Positions 43,822-46,102 of a DNA stretch of 46,102 nt are shown here, piece after piece (the stretch's first letter is position 1; the number at the start of each line of letters is the position of its first letter). Source of the DNA: Bermanella sp034112345 (lineage in GTDB: Bacteria > Pseudomonadota > Gammaproteobacteria > Pseudomonadales > Oceanobacteraceae); NCBI GenBank assembly GCA_034112345.1, contig JAWUVN010000058.1, positions 1 to 46,102 of the forward strand. Direction: 5' to 3'. The notes beneath the pieces are model-generated. The model ran no database searches and was not told the DNA's origin. It saw only the letters and a program-made list of their open reading frames with translations. The position numbers were made by a program, and so were the translations under genes.

Positions 43822-46026
43822 TTAAAACTGGTATTTAACACCAAAATTAATCGACTGTGGCTTACCAGGTCGGTAACCGTAAGGCTTGCTAGACACTAGA
43901 TACACTTCATCCAATACGTTATCTAATGAGCCATACAACTCTAGATCAGAAAGCACCTGATAGGTAGCTGACAAATCCACTACCCAATACGCTGGAATTT
44001 TTTGGGCTTCGGGAATACTGCCCTCACCTGAAATAGTTCGCATGTCACTTTGATACAAAACAGATGAATTTAACGTCCATTTCTCATAGTTAATACCTGC
44101 TTGAAGATTCAATTTATGAGCGGGCAAATACGCTAATTCATAACCTGCTTTAATCTCCTGGCCTTCTTCACCAAATACCCCATTGGTATCGGTAAAATCC
44201 TCTTTAAATTGCCCATTACTATAAGTATAGGTAAATGCCAAAGGCACATGGTAAGCCGCTAGCTCAACGCTGTGCTTCCAACCGGCTTCTAAACCAAACA
44301 CCAAAGCACTGCCCGCATTGGCTTGAGTGCCTGCGATACTGCCATCACAACCTTGAGACTGGGCGCATGACCCACTGAACTGCTCATAGTCATTCATAAA
44401 GCCAATCACCTCTAACTGGCCTACACCTGAATAACGAAAACCCAATTCATAATTTGTACTAAACTCAGGTTCAATATTACTGTTACCACTTGGGGTAGCC
44501 GCAGTGAAACCTTTATAAATACCTGCCAAAACACCCAGGTCTTCATTCATTTTTCTGAAAAAACCTACTCCAGGTAAAATAACTGACTGAGTTAATGTTT
44601 CTTTGCTTTCTAAAATCCCTGTCAAAGTACCAAAACTACTCTTAGTGGTTTCAATATTTTCATTACGTACACCTACCGTAATGGTGTTTTTACCCCACTC
44701 AATTCTATCTTGGACATACACGGCCAAAGCATTGGCTTGAATTTCACTGTCTACCGTGGTCTTAAAGGTACCATTAACGGCCGTTATACTTCCGCCCACC
44801 GCCATGGTGTAATTTTGTTCAGTATGAAAACTTTCTACCGCATCTTGATGCAGGCGAATACCCACCTCTAAATTATGAATAGCACCTGTAGTGAAAAAGG
44901 ATTGGTTAAGTCGAGTTTGAATACCCTGAGAAATGTATTCGCGAGCGTTATTACCAATGCGTAATTGCTCTTCTGCTGTTGACGAAGCCGCATCCCCCGT
45001 TAATACATTGTAATAAGCACTATAAGTTGAAGGATCATTAATGGCATCAAGTATGCTGATACTGCTGGAGTTAAAACCGTTTAATTTGAACCAATCACGT
45101 GAAAAGTCATTACGATACACATCAGTACTAATGGTTAAATCACTGGTTTCCATCACATGACTTAACTGAAATTGAGTGTGCTGCCATTCACTTAAATCCA
45201 ATTGCGAGGCGGCATAGCGGCGAAATGAATCTGCATCAAAATCGGACTTCGTTAAACCTAAATAGGTTTCATCAGATGATTCATCCGCATAACCCAGCTT
45301 AAGTTGAAACACATGACTGGTTTCTCCCATGATCTGCCACTGAGTTTTAATTAATGCATCGTTACGTACAAATCCGGTATCACCACCTGTGTCTAAATTT
45401 TTGAAACCATCGGCACTAACACGTAAACCTTCAACTAAATAACTAAAGTCCCCCACCTGCTGACCCTGATAAGCATTCACACGCTGATAGTTATCCGTTC
45501 CATACTGAACATCTAACTCACCTTCGGCGACATACGGAATATGACGACTGACCAAGTTTATTGCACCACCTACCGTGGCTGGACCATATTGAATAGTTGA
45601 TGGCCCTTTAAATACTTCTACCGCACTCATACGAGAAACATTAGGAAAATAATAAGCAGCTGGCGCAGAATAAGGCGCAGGACCCGCCAGCACGCCGTCT
45701 TCCATTATAGTGATTTTTTTAGAACGTTCTGGCGATGTACCACGTAAACCAATGTTAGGGCGTAAGCCATAACCGTCTTCTTCTTGTAAATTCACACCGG
45801 GTACTGCATTTAATATTCGATGAATATCCGTGTATTCAAATTTTTCTAATTCTAGTTCGTCCAATAAAATGGCTGAACCTGGCTGGGTTAACACCGCATC
45901 TTGACCACCGGTGATGTAAACCTTGCTAAGATCCAGCTCATCATTTGATCCTTGCGCAACAGCCATTAACGAAAACACACTCATTAAAGGTGTCATTAAA
46001 ACAATTTTTAATTGTCGGTTAATCAC
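43822..46026 (-). CDS. TonB-dependent outer-membrane receptor, FecA-like
   Basis: 734 residues from the GTG at 46026, which has GGAG 7 bases upstream; the ATG at 46041 has no ribosome binding site. A signal peptide (RQLKIVLMTPLMSVFSLMAVAQ) precedes a plug domain (about 30-155) with VPGVNLQEEDGYGLRPNIGLRGTSPERSKK and VEVFKGPSTIQYGPATVGGAINLV. A 22-strand barrel ends in the C-terminal YQF. There is no extra N-terminal signalling domain, so it is a transducer-free receptor, probably for a siderophore or iron-citrate-like ligand. A Cys pair (SCAQSQGC) lies in an external loop. No Fur box is seen in the 60 bases available upstream. Confidence 0.93.
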   Translation of the reverse strand: MINRQLKIVLMTPLMSVFSLMAVAQGSNDELDLSKVYITGGQDAVLTQPGSAILLDELELEKFEYTDIHRILNAVPGVNLQEEDGYGLRPNIGLRGTSPERSKKITIMEDGVLAGPAPYSAPAAYYFPNVSRMSAVEVFKGPSTIQYGPATVGGAINLVSRHIPYVAEGELDVQYGTDNYQRVNAYQGQQVGDFSYLVEGLRVSADGFKNLDTGGDTGFVRNDALIKTQWQIMGETSHVFQLKLGYADESSDETYLGLTKSDFDADSFRRYAASQLDLSEWQHTQFQLSHVMETSDLTISTDVYRNDFSRDWFKLNGFNSSSISILDAINDPSTYSAYYNVLTGDAASSTAEEQLRIGNNAREYISQGIQTRLNQSFFTTGAIHNLEVGIRLHQDAVESFHTEQNYTMAVGGSITAVNGTFKTTVDSEIQANALAVYVQDRIEWGKNTITVGVRNENIETTKSSFGTLTGILESKETLTQSVILPGVGFFRKMNEDLGVLAGIYKGFTAATPSGNSNIEPEFSTNYELGFRYSGVGQLEVIGFMNDYEQFSGSCAQSQGCDGSIAGTQANAGSALVFGLEAGWKHSVELAAYHVPLAFTYTYSNGQFKEDFTDTNGVFGEEGQEIKAGYELAYLPAHKLNLQAGINYEKWTLNSSVLYQSDMRTISGEGSIPEAQKIPAYWVVDLSATYQVLSDLELYGSLDNVLDEVYLVSSKPYGYRPGKPQSINFGVKYQF

Positions 46027-46102
46027 CCGATCACTCCACATTCTATAACTGGCTTTTAGAACTAATAGCCAAAACTAATCTTGTTAACCACAAATGGGGC
46101 CA

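Overview
The window looks like chromosome from an AT-rich marine gammaproteobacterium of the Oceanospirillales/Pseudomonadales type (Bermanella- or Oleispira-like is an inference). Supporting this are the rlmL - rmf - pyrD block and the DUF2835 - gdhB / moxR-bat block, which I remember as neighbours in Pseudomonas, together with an HsbR/HsbA-like switch, IcmF, TrhO and a monothiol glutaredoxin. I see no tRNA, rRNA, insertion sequence, phage gene or CRISPR array.

1-8.4 kb (accessory, all on the minus strand): a signalling and surface-lipoprotein island. It holds two tandemly duplicated lipoprotein genes (the left one cut by the window edge), a LuxR-type response regulator, a multi-pass membrane hybrid histidine kinase, a second paralogous LuxR-type regulator, a stand-alone receiver that has lost its phosphoacceptor Asp, and an ELWxxDGT-repeat lipoprotein. 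A dyad of the form ACCCnnnnGGGTGA lies upstream of both duplicated lipoproteins, the first regulator and the repeat lipoprotein. This suggests one local regulon in which the kinase and regulators control surface lipoproteins. Next to it is an orphan GlyGly-CTERM tail fused out of frame to a small membrane-protein gene.

8.7-19.5 kb (mostly housekeeping): an ammonium transporter gene with a near-perfect sigma-54 promoter, rlmL, rmf, pyrD, DUF2835 and the giant NAD-glutamate dehydrogenase gdhB.

19.6-26.9 kb: a tightly overlapping plus-strand operon moxR - DUF58 - DUF4381 - batA - batB/C - batD, ending in a 59-residue SEC-C zinc-binding protein.

26.9-34.8 kb: an orphan response regulator with an unrecognised helical output region, an EamA exporter gene with no normal start codon, selO, the fused acyl-CoA mutase icmF, and a cold-shock protein gene with a structured leader.

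35-46 kb: a GAF-GGDEF diguanylate cyclase, an M17 aminopeptidase, trhO, a two-gene STAS / REC-PP2C-HATPase partner-switching unit, a DUF454 membrane protein, a PstS-OmpA fusion, grxD and a TonB-dependent receptor. Coordinates of sites were counted by eye and may be off by a base or two. Residue positions inside long proteins are approximate.
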